A stretch of 64,000 nucleotides of DNA, taken from Chitinophaga sp. CF418. Lineage in GTDB: Bacteria > Bacteroidota > Bacteroidia > Chitinophagales > Chitinophagaceae. Positions 8,523 through 17,800 of the stretch are shown piece by piece (the first letter of the stretch is position 1; each line of letters starts with the position of its first letter). The stretch lies in assembly GCF_900142925.1 (NCBI RefSeq), contig NZ_FRCN01000010.1, positions 336,867 through 400,866 on the forward strand, read 5' to 3'. The notes under the pieces were generated by a model. It made no database searches, had not been told where the DNA came from, and saw nothing but the letters and a program-made list of their open reading frames with translations. Made by a program: the position numbers and the translations under genes.

Positions 8523-9608
8523 TTATCTGATCTTGAAGTAAGCGATTAGCCACCCTACAACTTCGCTGTAGCTGTGGATACCTTTTTCCTGTCTGTTAGC
8601 TTTAAGATATTGATCATAGATCATCGCGGTGTAGTCGTCTACCGGGCTGCGGTAACGGTCGTAAAAGTCCCTCATCTGCCGCATATCGGCCCTGATGCCC
8701 GGCACAGTTCTGCGCCACAGCTGTCCGGCCAATGTGGTGTCCTGTCTTCTTAGCTGGCGCACGCTATACATAAACATCTCAAAGTTAGCAGCATAACGAA
8801 AGCGGACATCGGGAGAATGATCTGCTACAAGATAACCCACAAAATTGGCTTCTTGTTCAGGTGCATATCCTAACTGATGGGCCACCTCATGGCAGATGGT
8901 AAAGGGGTGCAGGAAGCCGGGAGTGGTCACATTGACCTGGGCCTCACCGGTGAAAGGGTTCAGGTAACCGCCTACCCCCATATAATTCAGCAGCTGGCTG
9001 TAGAGGGAGGGCTTGATACAGGTATTTTTATACTGCAGGCTGGGCCATTGCTGGCTGGCCAGATCGTAGGCCATGACAGCCTGGCTGAACATAGCGGCAC
9101 TGTCGGCGCCGGGGTGGGTGGCATTGATACTGTCGCCCAGGGCTATTTTACACCGGTTCACCTGTTGCAGGAGGGTGTCTGTCAGCTGATATAACTGGTC
9201 GGTTGTATAGTCTTCCACATCCAGGCGAAGGTCTTTCTCCAGGGAGTTACGATCGTAATTGTATCCCCAGAACAACATAAAGACAAGATATACAGTCAGT
9301 AAGGACTGAATACCCGTTAAAATCTTAAGGCCGAGGCGTCCCCATTGTCTTTTTATAATTTTATAACATATATTTAACAAATAAACAATCAGAGTTATAA
9401 TCCAGGCGGCATAAATTACGTCGCCAACGCTGAAAGGTACTTTCCCCAGAACCTGGCGGAGAAGTAAACTGATCCAACTGTATAACCTATGAAAATAGTA
9501 ACCAGAAAACCTGTCACTCAATGTAAACAAAGCCTGCAACAGGCAAATACACAAAATGGTTATCAGTATACGTATTCCTATGCCCTGTATCTTTATTTTA
9601 AAATCCAT
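8523..9608 (-). CDS. DUF3810 membrane-anchored putative zinc metallopeptidase
   Basis: 361 aa. Three hydrophobic segments lie near 12-30, 62-82 and 97-114, followed by a soluble domain. In that domain HEVAH (His240, Glu241, His244) and the following EQEAN (Glu251/Glu253) form a gluzincin-like zinc site, so a membrane-bound protease is possible. DUF3810 proteins are widespread in Bacteroidota and lack a proven function. The gene runs into the glucosidase gene with 2 nt between stop and start, and is divergent from the kinase at 9626. Confidence 0.82.
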   Translation of the reverse strand: MDFKIKIQGIGIRILITILCICLLQALFTLSDRFSGYYFHRLYSWISLLLRQVLGKVPFSVGDVIYAAWIITLIVYLLNICYKIIKRQWGRLGLKILTGIQSLLTVYLVFMLFWGYNYDRNSLEKDLRLDVEDYTTDQLYQLTDTLLQQVNRCKIALGDSINATHPGADSAAMFSQAVMAYDLASQQWPSLQYKNTCIKPSLYSQLLNYMGVGGYLNPFTGEAQVNVTTPGFLHPFTICHEVAHQLGYAPEQEANFVGYLVADHSPDVRFRYAANFEMFMYSVRQLRRQDTTLAGQLWRRTVPGIRADMRQMRDFYDRYRSPVDDYTAMIYDQYLKANRQEKGIHSYSEVVGWLIAYFKIR

Positions 9609-9625
9609 ATCAACCTACTAAACAA

Positions 9626-10504
9626 ATGACCGATGAAATATTAATGGGTGAGCTGACATCTGCACTTTCCTGTCAGTCGGGAATGAAAATACATATTAAT
9701 TACGCAGAAAAATTACCCGGTGGAGATATAAATGAAACTTTTAAGCTGAATACAGATAGCGGTCTGCTATTCCTGAAAATGAATGATGCGCGCAGCTATC
9801 CTGATATGTTTGAGCGGGAGTTTATGGGATTGGAATCAATTTATGCCACCAATACGCTGGCAGTTCCACGTCCGCTGGCCACAGGCCGTTCGGGCGGGAA
9901 AGTTTTCCTGGTCACTGAATTTATAGAGAAAGGCGGCGCCAATCCTGATTTCTGGGAGAATTTTGCGGCGGGCCTGTCCCGTATGCACCGGCATACGCAG
10001 GCACATTTCGGATTACCGCAGGCCAATTATATCGGAACGATCAAACAATATAATACTCCTTATACCAGCTGGTCTGTTTTTTACGCGTTCAACCGTTTAC
10101 AGCCCTTAACCAAGGTGGCGTACGACCGTCATGTTATCGACAAGCAGATGGTAACGCAGATGGAGACTTTGTGGCGGCAGTTACCGCAGATATTCCCGGA
10201 TGAACCACCGGCATTGGTGCATGGGGATCTGTGGTCGGGCAATTTTATGGTAGGGCCGGATGGCAGGGCGCGTGTGTATGATCCGGCGGTTTACTATGGC
10301 AACCGTGAAATGGACCTGGCCATGGCAAGACTTTTCGGTGGATTTGATACCCGTTTTTACTATACTTATCAGACTATGTTCCCGCTGGCGCATGACTGGC
10401 AGCAACGTATCAGCGTATGCCAGCTGTACCCGCTGATGGTACATCTGCTGCTGTTCGGAGGTAGTTATTACAATAGCGTGAAGGAAGTGCTGGATACATT
10501 CTGA
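9626..10504 (+). CDS. fructosamine kinase-family protein
   Basis: 292 aa, aminoglycoside-phosphotransferase/protein-kinase fold. LVHGDLWSGNFMV holds the catalytic Asp201 and Asn206, and YDPAVYYGNREMD holds the metal-binding Asp219. The N-terminal GGDINETFK and LFLKMN strands supply the glycine-containing loop and the ATP-binding lysine. Members phosphorylate sugar-modified amines so that protein glycation is undone; ribulosamine or erythrulosamine kinase activity is common in bacteria. Convergent with the hybrid kinase, 7 nt apart. Confidence 0.9.
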   Translation: MTDEILMGELTSALSCQSGMKIHINYAEKLPGGDINETFKLNTDSGLLFLKMNDARSYPDMFEREFMGLESIYATNTLAVPRPLATGRSGGKVFLVTEFIEKGGANPDFWENFAAGLSRMHRHTQAHFGLPQANYIGTIKQYNTPYTSWSVFYAFNRLQPLTKVAYDRHVIDKQMVTQMETLWRQLPQIFPDEPPALVHGDLWSGNFMVGPDGRARVYDPAVYYGNREMDLAMARLFGGFDTRFYYTYQTMFPLAHDWQQRISVCQLYPLMVHLLLFGGSYYNSVKEVLDTF

Positions 10505-10511
10505 TATCTGC

Positions 10512-12572
10512 TCACAACAGCTCTTTCATTCTTTCATACTCCTGTTCGATGATCGGATAGAATTTATCCAGGTCACGTGAGATGCGTGCGAAGACTTCAT
10601 CTACTTCTTCAGGAGGGGTACTGGCGTTATTGTTGAGCGTATTTTCCAGCTGCTGCATTTTACTGGTGATCCAGGTTAGGCCCACCATGGCAAAGTTTGG
10701 TTTCAGCTTATGCACCTGAAATTTGAGTTGTTCCCAGTCACGGGTTTCCACCAGTTTTCTAAGCTTTACGACTTCTTCCCGGATGGTTTTCAGGAAGATC
10801 TCAAAGAGATCTGCGGCATAGGAGATATTGTTCTCGTATAAAGCATTCAGGTACTTTACATCCAGTTCGTTATGGAATTCAAATCCGGAAAAGTTAGTAG
10901 ATTCCTCCATTATTAGTTCTGTTTCATCATCATTCAGGTATTTGTTCAACACCTGCAATAATTGGTCTGGCGTATAAGGTTTCGTTAAAATATCAGTGAC
11001 TCCTGCCTGTCTTGCCTGTGTAAAAGTGCTCTCCATGGCCAGGGCAGTGGTAGCCACGAGCGGTGTGGCGACGTTTGGTTTAGCTTCATCCTGTCTGATC
11101 TTTTCGGCGAGTTCCAGACCATTCAGACCAGGAATACGAATATCGAGCAAAATCAGGTCATAAAGTCTGGAATCCAGAAAATAGAGTGCATCCGGCCCGT
11201 TTGTGGCCAGCTGGTGCTGTATATTATATTTCTCCAGCAAACTGATGATATACCTGAGGTTCATAGGATTATCCTCAATGACCAGTACCTTTGCTGTGGA
11301 GAAATTGGGTTGCCTGCTCATATTTCCAGACCTTGTGTTTGTTACTGAGGGTTTGCGGGTATCAATAAAGGGCAGATTAAATGAAAAACAGGTGCTGTAG
11401 CCGTGAGATTCTTCTACGAAGATGCTTCCGCCCTGCAGTTCCACTAACTGTTTGGATATGGCTAACCCTAATCCTGTGCCACCATATATTTCCCTGATCT
11501 CCTGTTCCGCCTGTTTATAGTTTTGGAAAATGAGCTCCAGTTTATCTTTCTGGATACCGATACCGGTATCGCATACCTGGAAGCGTACCCAGCGTTTATC
11601 TTCCTGCCAGGATTCGAGTTTTACGTTAATGGCGATTTCGCCTTCCCTGGTGAATTTCTCTGCATTACCTAACAAGTTCATAAGTATTTGGTTCAGCAGC
11701 ATATCATCGCCTACCAGCCTGTTCTGCAGCTGGGGATCGATATTGGCAGAGATCCTGACAGGCCGCTGGCCCATTTTCAGCTCAAAAGTATGTCGCAGGG
11801 ATTGCACCAGTTCGGTCAGGTTAAATTCCCGCTGGTTGACCTGCAGTTCCCCGGCTTCTATTTTAGAGAGGTCGAGGATATCGGAAATAAGTCCCATCAG
11901 GATACCTGATGAGTGCTTCAGGATGTTGATATAATCCCGCTGTTTGGCATCAAGGTTGGTTTCTTCCAGGAGATGGGTCATACCTACGATAACGTTCAGA
12001 GGTGTCCGGATCTCGTGGCTCATGCTGGCCAGGAATTCTTTCTGAGCACCCCGGGCCTCTTCAGCCTGCCGACGGGCCAGGTCCATTTCGGAGCGGGGCA
12101 TTTTGTGCCTGGATACATCCACTATCTGCCAGATACTGCCTATAAAACGGCGTTTCTCTATCAGGGGATTATAGCTTACTTCATATATACGACCGTCTGT
12201 CAAAATCAGTTCCCAGCCGAAATAAGGTTTCTTTTTCTGGCGGAGCTCCTTCATTTTCTCCTCAAAGGCGTCGGCACGTTGTACCAGACGGCTAAAGTAT
12301 TTAATAACAGCGGAAAAGGACATCCCTGCAATATGAGAGGCATCGGTCCCGGCATTTTCTTCAAAAACCCGGTTGATCCAGATAACACGGTGCATTGCAT
12401 TGGTAACCAGCACGCCGGCATTACTATTCTGAAGAAATACGCTGATGGGAAGTGAAAATATAGCAAGACTGTCCGTAGATAAACTACGGGCTGTGGGATG
12501 TTTTCTTGTACCTTTGATCCGGGTTTTTGCCATTCTGTTTAGTCCTGATTGGGAGTTGGCGCTCCTATACAT
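10512..12572 (-). CDS. hybrid sensor histidine kinase (PAS-HisKA-HATPase-REC-Hpt)
   Basis: 686 aa, soluble, no membrane segment. Order: PAS-like domain about 45-155, coiled linker, HisKA with MSHEIRTPLNV (His186), HATPase with the N box NLLGNAEKF, DTGIGI and GGTGLGLAIS, receiver domain about 428-545 with Asp477 in LILLDIRIPG, and a C-terminal Hpt domain with His621 in QVHKLKPNFA. It is a complete intramolecular phosphorelay, so an external receiver must take the phosphate from the Hpt; no such partner gene is adjacent. The input is probably cytosolic. It is divergent from the DUF177-rpmF-plsX operon. An ATG 39 nt downstream is an alternative start. Confidence 0.92.
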   Translation of the reverse strand: MYRSANSQSGLNRMAKTRIKGTRKHPTARSLSTDSLAIFSLPISVFLQNSNAGVLVTNAMHRVIWINRVFEENAGTDASHIAGMSFSAVIKYFSRLVQRADAFEEKMKELRQKKKPYFGWELILTDGRIYEVSYNPLIEKRRFIGSIWQIVDVSRHKMPRSEMDLARRQAEEARGAQKEFLASMSHEIRTPLNVIVGMTHLLEETNLDAKQRDYINILKHSSGILMGLISDILDLSKIEAGELQVNQREFNLTELVQSLRHTFELKMGQRPVRISANIDPQLQNRLVGDDMLLNQILMNLLGNAEKFTREGEIAINVKLESWQEDKRWVRFQVCDTGIGIQKDKLELIFQNYKQAEQEIREIYGGTGLGLAISKQLVELQGGSIFVEESHGYSTCFSFNLPFIDTRKPSVTNTRSGNMSRQPNFSTAKVLVIEDNPMNLRYIISLLEKYNIQHQLATNGPDALYFLDSRLYDLILLDIRIPGLNGLELAEKIRQDEAKPNVATPLVATTALAMESTFTQARQAGVTDILTKPYTPDQLLQVLNKYLNDDETELIMEESTNFSGFEFHNELDVKYLNALYENNISYAADLFEIFLKTIREEVVKLRKLVETRDWEQLKFQVHKLKPNFAMVGLTWITSKMQQLENTLNNNASTPPEEVDEVFARISRDLDKFYPIIEQEYERMKELL

Positions 12573-12633
12573 AAATTTATACAGTAATACAATATATAAA
12601 TATTATGTTGGGAATCAACAAAATTAGGAAATT

Positions 12634-12663
12634 TTTGCAATTGGAAATATTTGGTTACCTTTG
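12634..12663 (+). promoter_or_regulatory. Bacteroidota sigma-ABfr-type promoter of the DUF177-rpmF-plsX operon
   Basis: TTTG at 12634-12637 and TACCTTTG at 12656-12663, 18 nt apart, match the -33 TTG / -7 TAnnTTTG pattern. Transcription would begin near 12670 and the first gene's ATG is at 12691, which rules out the upstream in-frame TTG as start because it lies inside the promoter. Confidence 0.7.
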
Positions 12664-12690
12664 CATCCCTCTAAAAGTGAGGATTTTATT

Positions 12691-13227
12691 ATGAAAGCAC
12701 TCCGTCAATTTGATATTGCCTTTGTGGGACTGAAGCCCGGAGAGCATACATTTGAGTACCAAATTACGGATAGTTTCTTTGAAAACTACGGACCGCAGGA
12801 TTTCAGTGATTGTAACGCGACTGTTAAGTTGCTGTTAGACAAGAAAAGTAATTTTTTCCTGTTAAAATTCGAGATTGGCGGAAAGGTGACAGTCAACTGC
12901 GACCGTTGCGGACAACCATTTGAGTTACAGCTCTGGGATGATTTTGACCAGGTTGTGAAGATGGTGGAGAATCCGGATGAGCTGAATGAGGATGAGGACC
13001 CGGATGTAGCTTACATCTCCAAAACGGAGTCTCATCTGAATGTTGCGGAATGGATATACGAGTTCATCAATCTCAGTATCCCGATGCAACGTATTCATCC
13101 TGATGATAGTACGGGCAAGAGTGGTTGCGATCCGAAGGTACTGGACATGCTTGACCAGATGAACCGGCAGGCGGGCGAGAAAGATAATCCGATCTGGAAG
13201 GACCTGGATAAATTTCGTGAGAATTGA
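12691..13227 (+). CDS. DUF177 (YceD-family) protein
   Basis: 178 aa from the ATG at 12691. It has the DUF177 layout: an N-terminal beta-rich part, the CDRCGQPFEL zinc-finger-like segment, an acidic stretch, and a C-terminal CDP. DUF177/YceD proteins are almost always encoded just before rpmF and are linked to 23S rRNA or ribosome assembly; the exact role is not established. Here it is the first gene of the DUF177-rpmF-plsX operon, 78 nt before rpmF. Confidence 0.9.
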   Translation: MKALRQFDIAFVGLKPGEHTFEYQITDSFFENYGPQDFSDCNATVKLLLDKKSNFFLLKFEIGGKVTVNCDRCGQPFELQLWDDFDQVVKMVENPDELNEDEDPDVAYISKTESHLNVAEWIYEFINLSIPMQRIHPDDSTGKSGCDPKVLDMLDQMNRQAGEKDNPIWKDLDKFREN

Positions 13228-13305
13228 GTAGCCGGTATATCTTCAAAGGTGAAGACTGATATAACTTATTAAACACTAAACACGGACAATTAAAACTTAA
13301 ATACG

Positions 13306-13500
13306 ATGCCAAATCCGAAACGCAGACATTCTCAGCAAAGATCAGCTAAGAGAAGGACGCATTACAAGGCCTTTGCGGATACTTTAAGCACAGATAGCGC
13401 AACTGGTGAAGTGCACCTGAGACATCGTGCTCACTGGGTGGAGAACAAACTGTACTACAGAGGTAAAGTAGTATTGGAAAAACAAAGCAGCACTAAATAA
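13306..13500 (+). CDS. rpmF: 50S ribosomal protein L32
   Basis: 64 aa, basic, starting MPNPKRRHSQQRSAKRR, the classical L32 N-terminus, with the HRAHWVENKLYYRGKVV end expected for the family. L32 binds 23S rRNA in the large subunit. The four zinc cysteines of some L32 forms are absent, so this is a zinc-independent version. It lies between DUF177 and plsX, the conserved order linking ribosome and membrane-lipid synthesis. Confidence 0.98.
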   Translation: MPNPKRRHSQQRSAKRRTHYKAFADTLSTDSATGEVHLRHRAHWVENKLYYRGKVVLEKQSSTK

Positions 13501-13544
13501 TTTTACTATTTTTACCCCGACCAAACAGACAAACCTAAACGTTC

Positions 13545-14486
13545 ATGAGAATCGGGCTTGATATGATGGGTGGCGACTTCGCCCCCCTGGAAGCAGTAAA
13601 AGGAGTAAAATTATATTTAGACACTGTTGCTACGGACGCGCACCTGGTGCTGATTGGTGATGAAGCAGCTCTCAAGCCTTTGTTGTCAGATGCGCAGTTA
13701 GACCAATCAAAATATTCAGTTGTTCATTCATCCCAGGTAATCGGGATGAATGAACATCCTACCAGGGCACTGAAGGAGAAACCTCAGTCCTCCATTGGCA
13801 TTGGCTTCCATTTATTACAGAATGGCAAGATCGATGCATTCATCAGTGCCGGTAATACCGGTGCTATGATGGTGGGTACATTCTACTCCATCAAAGCAAT
13901 AGATGGTATACAAAGGCCGACTATATCCACTCCCGTTCCCAGGGAAAATGGATCTTTCGGACTTTTACTGGATGTTGGTATCAACGCGGACTGTAAACCT
14001 GAAAACCTGTTGCAATTTGCCATTCTCGGCTCCCTTTATTCCAAACACATACTAAAGATCAGTAATCCTAAAGTAGGGCTGCTGAACATTGGTGAAGAAG
14101 AAGGTAAAGGTAACCTCCTGGCGCAGGCAACTTATCCGTTACTCAAGGACAATCCGCTGCTGAACTTCATCGGTAACGTAGAAGGAAGGGATATTTTCAC
14201 TGACAAAGCAGATGTGATAGTGTGCGAAGGATTTACCGGTAACATCGTGTTGAAAATGGCTGAATCTATCCATGATATCGCGGTAAGACGCAATATCAAT
14301 GATGAGTACATGCACAAATTCGACTTCGAAAGCTACGGTGGTACTCCTGTATTGGGAGTTTCACAACCGGTGATCATCGGTCATGGTATTTCCAAAGGCC
14401 TTGCCTTTAAAAACATGATCGCGCTGGCTCAACAGATGATCGAAACAAAACTGCTGGATAAAGTCCGGGAGAGCTTTGTGAAATAA
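13545..14486 (+). CDS. plsX: phosphate acyltransferase PlsX
   Basis: 313 aa, starting MRIGLDMMGGDFAP. PlsX converts acyl-ACP and phosphate to acyl-phosphate, the donor for PlsY in phospholipid synthesis, at the cytoplasmic face of the membrane. Family motifs seen are ISAGNTGAMM, LLDVGINADCKP, VGLLNIGEEEGKG and GFTGNIVLKMAES. It is the last gene of the operon and is followed by a strong terminator 30 nt downstream. No fabH follows here, unlike in many Proteobacteria. Confidence 0.97.
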   Translation: MRIGLDMMGGDFAPLEAVKGVKLYLDTVATDAHLVLIGDEAALKPLLSDAQLDQSKYSVVHSSQVIGMNEHPTRALKEKPQSSIGIGFHLLQNGKIDAFISAGNTGAMMVGTFYSIKAIDGIQRPTISTPVPRENGSFGLLLDVGINADCKPENLLQFAILGSLYSKHILKISNPKVGLLNIGEEEGKGNLLAQATYPLLKDNPLLNFIGNVEGRDIFTDKADVIVCEGFTGNIVLKMAESIHDIAVRRNINDEYMHKFDFESYGGTPVLGVSQPVIIGHGISKGLAFKNMIALAQQMIETKLLDKVRESFVK

Positions 14487-14516
14487 TTTACATCCTATTG
14501 GAAATGAAAGGTATTG

Positions 14517-14552
14517 ATACCGTCTCGTGTAAGCGAGACGGTATTTTTTTTT
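14517..14552 (+). terminator. intrinsic terminator of the plsX operon
   Basis: An 11-bp perfect stem (14517-14527 with 14534-14544), a 6-nt loop and an immediately following run of T residues give a classical rho-independent terminator. Confidence 0.92.
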
Positions 14553-14554
14553 GT

Positions 14555-14815
14555 ATTCGACCCGCCGTTGCGGGTCGCGTGTTTGTAGCCCCGGGTAAAC
14601 GTATTAGACATCCCAGACCATTCGACCCGCCGTGGCAGGTCGAGTGTTTGTAGCCCCGGGTAAACGTATTAGACATCCCAGACCATTCGACCCGCCATGG
14701 CAGGTCGTGTGTTTGTAGCCCCGGGTAAACGTATTAGACATCCCAGACCATTCGACCCGCTGTGGCGGGTCGTGTATTTGTAGCCCCGGGTGGTAACCCG
14801 GGGACGTGGGACGGA
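14555..14815. repeat. tandem array of 65-bp repeats with internal hairpins
   Basis: Three full 65-bp units begin at 14555, 14620 and 14685, and a fourth from 14750 follows the unit for about 41 bp before ending in a GC-rich hairpin (CCCCGGG...CCCGGGG). Each unit starts with a short inverted repeat built on CGACCCGCC/GGGTCG. The few differences between units cluster in that inverted repeat. The array lies between the plsX terminator and the end of the kinase gene on the other strand, so it may serve as that gene's 3' region. Apparent reading frames through it are by-products of the repeat. Confidence 0.92.
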
Positions 14816-17800
14816 TCACACCTTTTCCAAAGGTAACCGTACGTAGAAGGTGGTTCCTACGGTGAGCTGGGTTTCAAACCAGATCTCTCCCCTCGCCTGT
14901 TCTACGATGTTTTTACACATGGCCAGTCCGAGGCCGGTACCGGAGTTTTTGGTCGTGAAATTGGGTACAAAGATCTTGGGCTGTATCTCTGGTGGGATGC
15001 CTTCCCCATTGTCTTCCACACTCACTACTACCCAGCCCTCTTCAACCTGTTCCATGGCAATGGTGACATGTCCTACCCTACCCTCTGGTAACGCCTGCAC
15101 TGCATTCTGTAACAGATTGGTGAACAGGCGGTTCATCTGTGTTTTGTCTGCAAAAATATAATAGGCGCGTCCGGGTGGCGTGAAATGGATATTACAGTTC
15201 TCGTGGCTCTGATACAGGTCCTTCAGCGAATGCAGGACTTCATTCAGCAGCAATACTTCGCTGTTGGCTTCATCAATGCGTGAAAAGGCAGAGAAATCGG
15301 ATGCTATATTCGCCAGGTGTTCTATCTGCTCTACCAGTGTATGCGCTACGTTATGAGAGAGCTGCTTTACATTTGGCGCATCATTGTCTATTGCGCGCTG
15401 CAGGTACTGGATGCTCAGCTTCATAGGCGTGAGCGGGTTCTTGATCTCATGTGCTACCTGACGGGCCATTTCCCTCCAGGCGCCTTCCCTTTCACTCTTT
15501 GCAAGCCTTGCAGCACTCACTTCCAGCTTGCGTACCATCTTGTTGTATTCTTTTACCAACGCACCTATTTCATCGTCCTTTTCCCACTCTATCTCGTCAT
15601 TCTGTTGTCCCAGGCTTACGTGACGCAGTTTTTCCGTTACCAGGGAGAATGATTTGGTGATGGAGTTAGTGATCAGCAGCGCCAGTAAACCGGCTATCAG
15701 GAAGATGAAAGCATTAAAGTTGATCAGCGCTACCAGGAAGTTGGAGATCTGTTGGTTCAACTCCGTCTGGGTAGCGAAGTAAGGAACATTCAGATAGGCG
15801 AAGATCTCCCCGTTATTGCGCAGCGGTGCGTAGCCTGAAAGATACTTCATGGACCCGATCTTTTCCTTCTGGATCCACTGGATCTTGGGCTCGTGGTACA
15901 ATTGTACGAAAGCATCGGGATTGATCTTTTTTGACAACAGTCCTTTTTCTGTGATCAGGGGTTGTGTAGTGACCTGCAGATTTCCATCCCTGTCATAAAT
16001 GTTGATATCCAGCGCACGCTCGTCTGCAATCTCTCCAATGGCAGAAGTCAGGCTGGCCTGGAAAATGGGATCGTACAGGTCTTCCAGGTCATCAAACATA
16101 CGCTGGTCTGCAAAGACCTTCTCCACATCGTGAGAGACCTCGTTAATGGTACGGCTCAGCCTTTCCTTATTCTCTCTTTCTGAGCGGTCTATAAAGAACA
16201 GAATAGTGGTCAGACCCAGTATAATAAAGGCGAATACCACGATGAAAATGATGGTACCATGTACCTTTTTACGGATGCTGATATTGATCAGTGCCTTGAG
16301 ATTCCCGATGCGCATCCTTGCTTTCACCAGCAGATCAAGCACTCTGTAGATGGCGATGATGAGTAAAAAGAGACAGAACATGTAGGCAAAGAGTGTGATG
16401 AATTCCACGAAACTCCTGTTCTCTTTCACCACTATCACTACTTTGTCTTTTGATGCCTTGTAGGTAAGCCTGGAGAACCCTTTTTCCGATTGTACCGTGA
16501 TCTCATCTTTCGGGATGTCTACTCCATATAGTTTTACAGGAAATGCAAAATCATTGTTATTGCTCACCAGTTGTCCCTGGTCATAGATCGCGTAGGAATA
16601 GGCCACGGAGGACTCTTTCTCGGGATCATAGATCTCTCCATCCACCAGCAGTTCGGGGTACAGACGCTGTGTATTGACCACTGCCGGCGTCAGTTCATAT
16701 ACCAGGTAACCGGAAGGGATACCGTTGTTATAGAAATCTTTACGGCCAATATAACTGTAGTCGTTGAAGCTCCGTTCGTTGTAATACAGTTCGCTGCCTA
16801 TCAATTCTGAGCTCATCAGCATACGCCGGCTCAGGGCAGGGAAAGTGGAGGTATCTCCACCGTAGATTGGCTCAAAATACTCGTTAAAGGCATAGAAGGT
16901 GACGTTGAAGCGTCCCAGGTAGCCTTTGAAGTATTTTTGTTTCAGTTCGTTTTCCAGTGTGGACCTTGGCATACTCCGGCCAGTACTACCGGCGCTTTGC
17001 TGGAAGAACAGCTGCAGGAGTTCGTCATCTTCCATTTGCCGGGTCACGTCTGTGAGCAGCATTTCCACATAAGGATCTTTCTGCTTGGACAGCTCCACTG
17101 CCATACGTTCCCTCAGACTCAACTCTTTCTGATCGTTGTAATACACCAGTACTGCCGAAGTAGTGATAGTGAGCAGGAACAGCCAGAACAGGAAGGGAAC
17201 GGTAGCCAGGCTATTCTCAAAGCGGTAGGACAATACATCCAGCAACACCACATAGATGATGAGCCAGATAACCATGGCGACAGAGTAGTATATCTCCGGA
17301 TTCTGCAGGCGGAATGTTAGCCATATCATACCCACAGCTGCGAGGAAGATGTATTTGGTACGATGTCTGAAATTGGTCAGTTCATTCAGCAGGTAGTTAA
17401 TGATCTGCGAAAAAAACAGGAAGCTGAACGAGATAAAACCCAGGATTACAAAACCGATGATACTGTATTCATTCAGGCTGAAAGGATTGGCTACATCAAA
17501 AGAAATCCTGGAATCGATCACAAGGCTTCGGATCAGTTCAGAGAGGAATTCCCCTACTACATACATGATGAAACTTGCGAGGATGATCACCAGGCGTTGC
17601 TGCCAGTGATTCTTCACGATGGGCGGTTTGATGGTCTTTACGTGCTCACGGAAAAAAAGCAGGAGCCAGAATCCAAGCAACACGTTCAGCAAGAGGTCGC
17701 CCAGGGAGCGGAATACCTCATCCTTGGCGTAAATAAGTGGGGTAAAGATATTGAGCGCACGCAGGTTGAAAGGAAAGGGATAGAAATAACTCAGCGTACG

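Noticed and set aside
12661..12690. TTG start for the DUF177 gene
   Set aside because: It lies within the -7 promoter element; the ATG at 12691 begins the conserved protein.
14488..14819. Minus-strand frames of 62-71 codons in the repeat array
   Set aside because: They follow the 65-bp repeat unit and repeat their own residues; no start or family.
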